Origin: Anaerolineae bacterium
GTDB taxonomy: Bacteria; Chloroflexota; Anaerolineae; Aggregatilineales; Phototrophicaceae
Length of the DNA: 6,557 nt
Direction of reading: 5' to 3'
Assembly: GCA_025454715.1 (NCBI GenBank)
Contig: JALONY010000108.1
Span: 1 to 6,557 of the forward strand
Shown here: positions 6,348-6,557 of the stretch, piece after piece
Position numbering within the stretch: the stretch's first letter is position 1
Layout: the number at the start of each line of letters is the position of its first letter
Notes under the pieces: model-generated
Seen by the model: only the letters and a program-made list of their open reading frames with translations
The model's database searches: none
Told to the model about the DNA's origin: nothing
Position numbers and translations under genes: made by a program

Positions 6348-6557
6348 GGGGCGTTCCGGCGGGTGGCGAGGTCGGCGACTGTCCGATAGGCATCGCGCAG
6401 GGCGGGGTCGGTCTCGGTTTGGGCTTTGCGCGCCATGCCCACGGCGATGATGCGGCGAGCGAGGGCGGCCTTCCAGCGCGGGTGCAGGCTGTCGTACAGC
6501 ATCAGGCGGCTCGTCCACAAATTGACGACTGAGCGCGGCTTGGCTTGGCCGGTGCTC
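6344..6557 (-). CDS. C-terminal 70 codons of a probable glycosyltransferase (5' end outside window)
   Basis: An open minus-strand frame enters at the window edge and runs 70 codons to a TGA at 6346-6344. The visible protein starts STGQAKPRSVVNLW and continues with TSRLMLYDSLHPRWK, then an Arg/Ala-rich helix ending LATRRNAP. The pattern 'K-R ... W ... SR-L-YDSLHPRWK' with a basic C-terminus resembles the tail of family 2 glycosyltransferases, but the catalytic domain is not in view, so the family is inferred from this tail and its neighbour. Its stop overlaps the start of the next glycosyltransferase by ATGA, a normal operon junction. Codon use matches the neighbours, which supports this frame over the competing minus-strand frame through the same bases. 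Confidence 0.68.
   Translation of the reverse strand, partial: STGQAKPRSVVNLWTSRLMLYDSLHPRWKAALARRIIAVGMARKAQTETDPALRDAYRTVADLATRRNAP

Noticed and set aside
1..6557. CRISPR array, insertion sequence, toxin-antitoxin or phage-defence system
   Set aside because: No spaced repeat array, transposase motif, small paired toxin gene or defence-type nuclease/helicase was seen on either strand. The ParB-like protein alone is not enough to call a defence system.

Overview
The window is GC-rich and fully bacterial. It carries two complete single-gene or two-gene units around a divergent promoter region, one tRNA gene, and partial genes at both edges. The genes do not name a taxon. The high GC, a large multi-membrane GT39-type glycosyltransferase and a ParB-fold protein of the 'RDGNHRVSVA' type together remind me of Chloroflexota (Anaerolineae-like). 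That is inference from memory, not something the sequence proves.

Layout, left to right. Positions 1-554 (+) hold the 3' part of an Ada-type DNA alkylation repair gene: the tail of its AraC-type DNA-binding domain followed by the whole O6-alkylguanine-DNA methyltransferase module. It converges on a minus-strand two-gene operon, a ParB-fold protein of unknown role (2785-1772) and then queG, epoxyqueuosine reductase (1775-630). These two overlap by an ATGA. The intergenic region 2786-2971 contains back-to-back promoter-like sequences. One drives the ParB-like/queG operon leftwards, and one or two drive a 793-residue polytopic glycosyltransferase rightwards (2972-5353). A 14-bp perfect hairpin follows that gene and lies inside the promoter of a tRNA-Leu(UAA) gene (5431-5513). 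The right end is a minus-strand glycosyltransferase cluster. The C-terminal 70 codons of an upstream gene (6557-6344) overlap by ATGA with a WaaE/KdtX-like family 2 glycosyltransferase (6347-5552), which is broken by an exact 34-bp tandem duplication.

How the genes fit together. The right half is about cell-envelope or extracellular polysaccharide glycosylation: a GT-C membrane enzyme plus at least one, probably two, cytoplasmic glycosyltransferases. The left half is housekeeping: DNA alkylation repair and tRNA wobble-base modification. The ParB-like gene has no obvious functional link to queG beyond translational coupling.

The strongest unusual signal is the 34-bp tandem duplication (6139-6206). 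Each copy contains a 14-bp perfect palindrome. The duplication shifts the glycosyltransferase out of frame, and removing one copy restores a clean 253-residue protein. I see no convincing evidence of a wholly new multi-gene system in this window.
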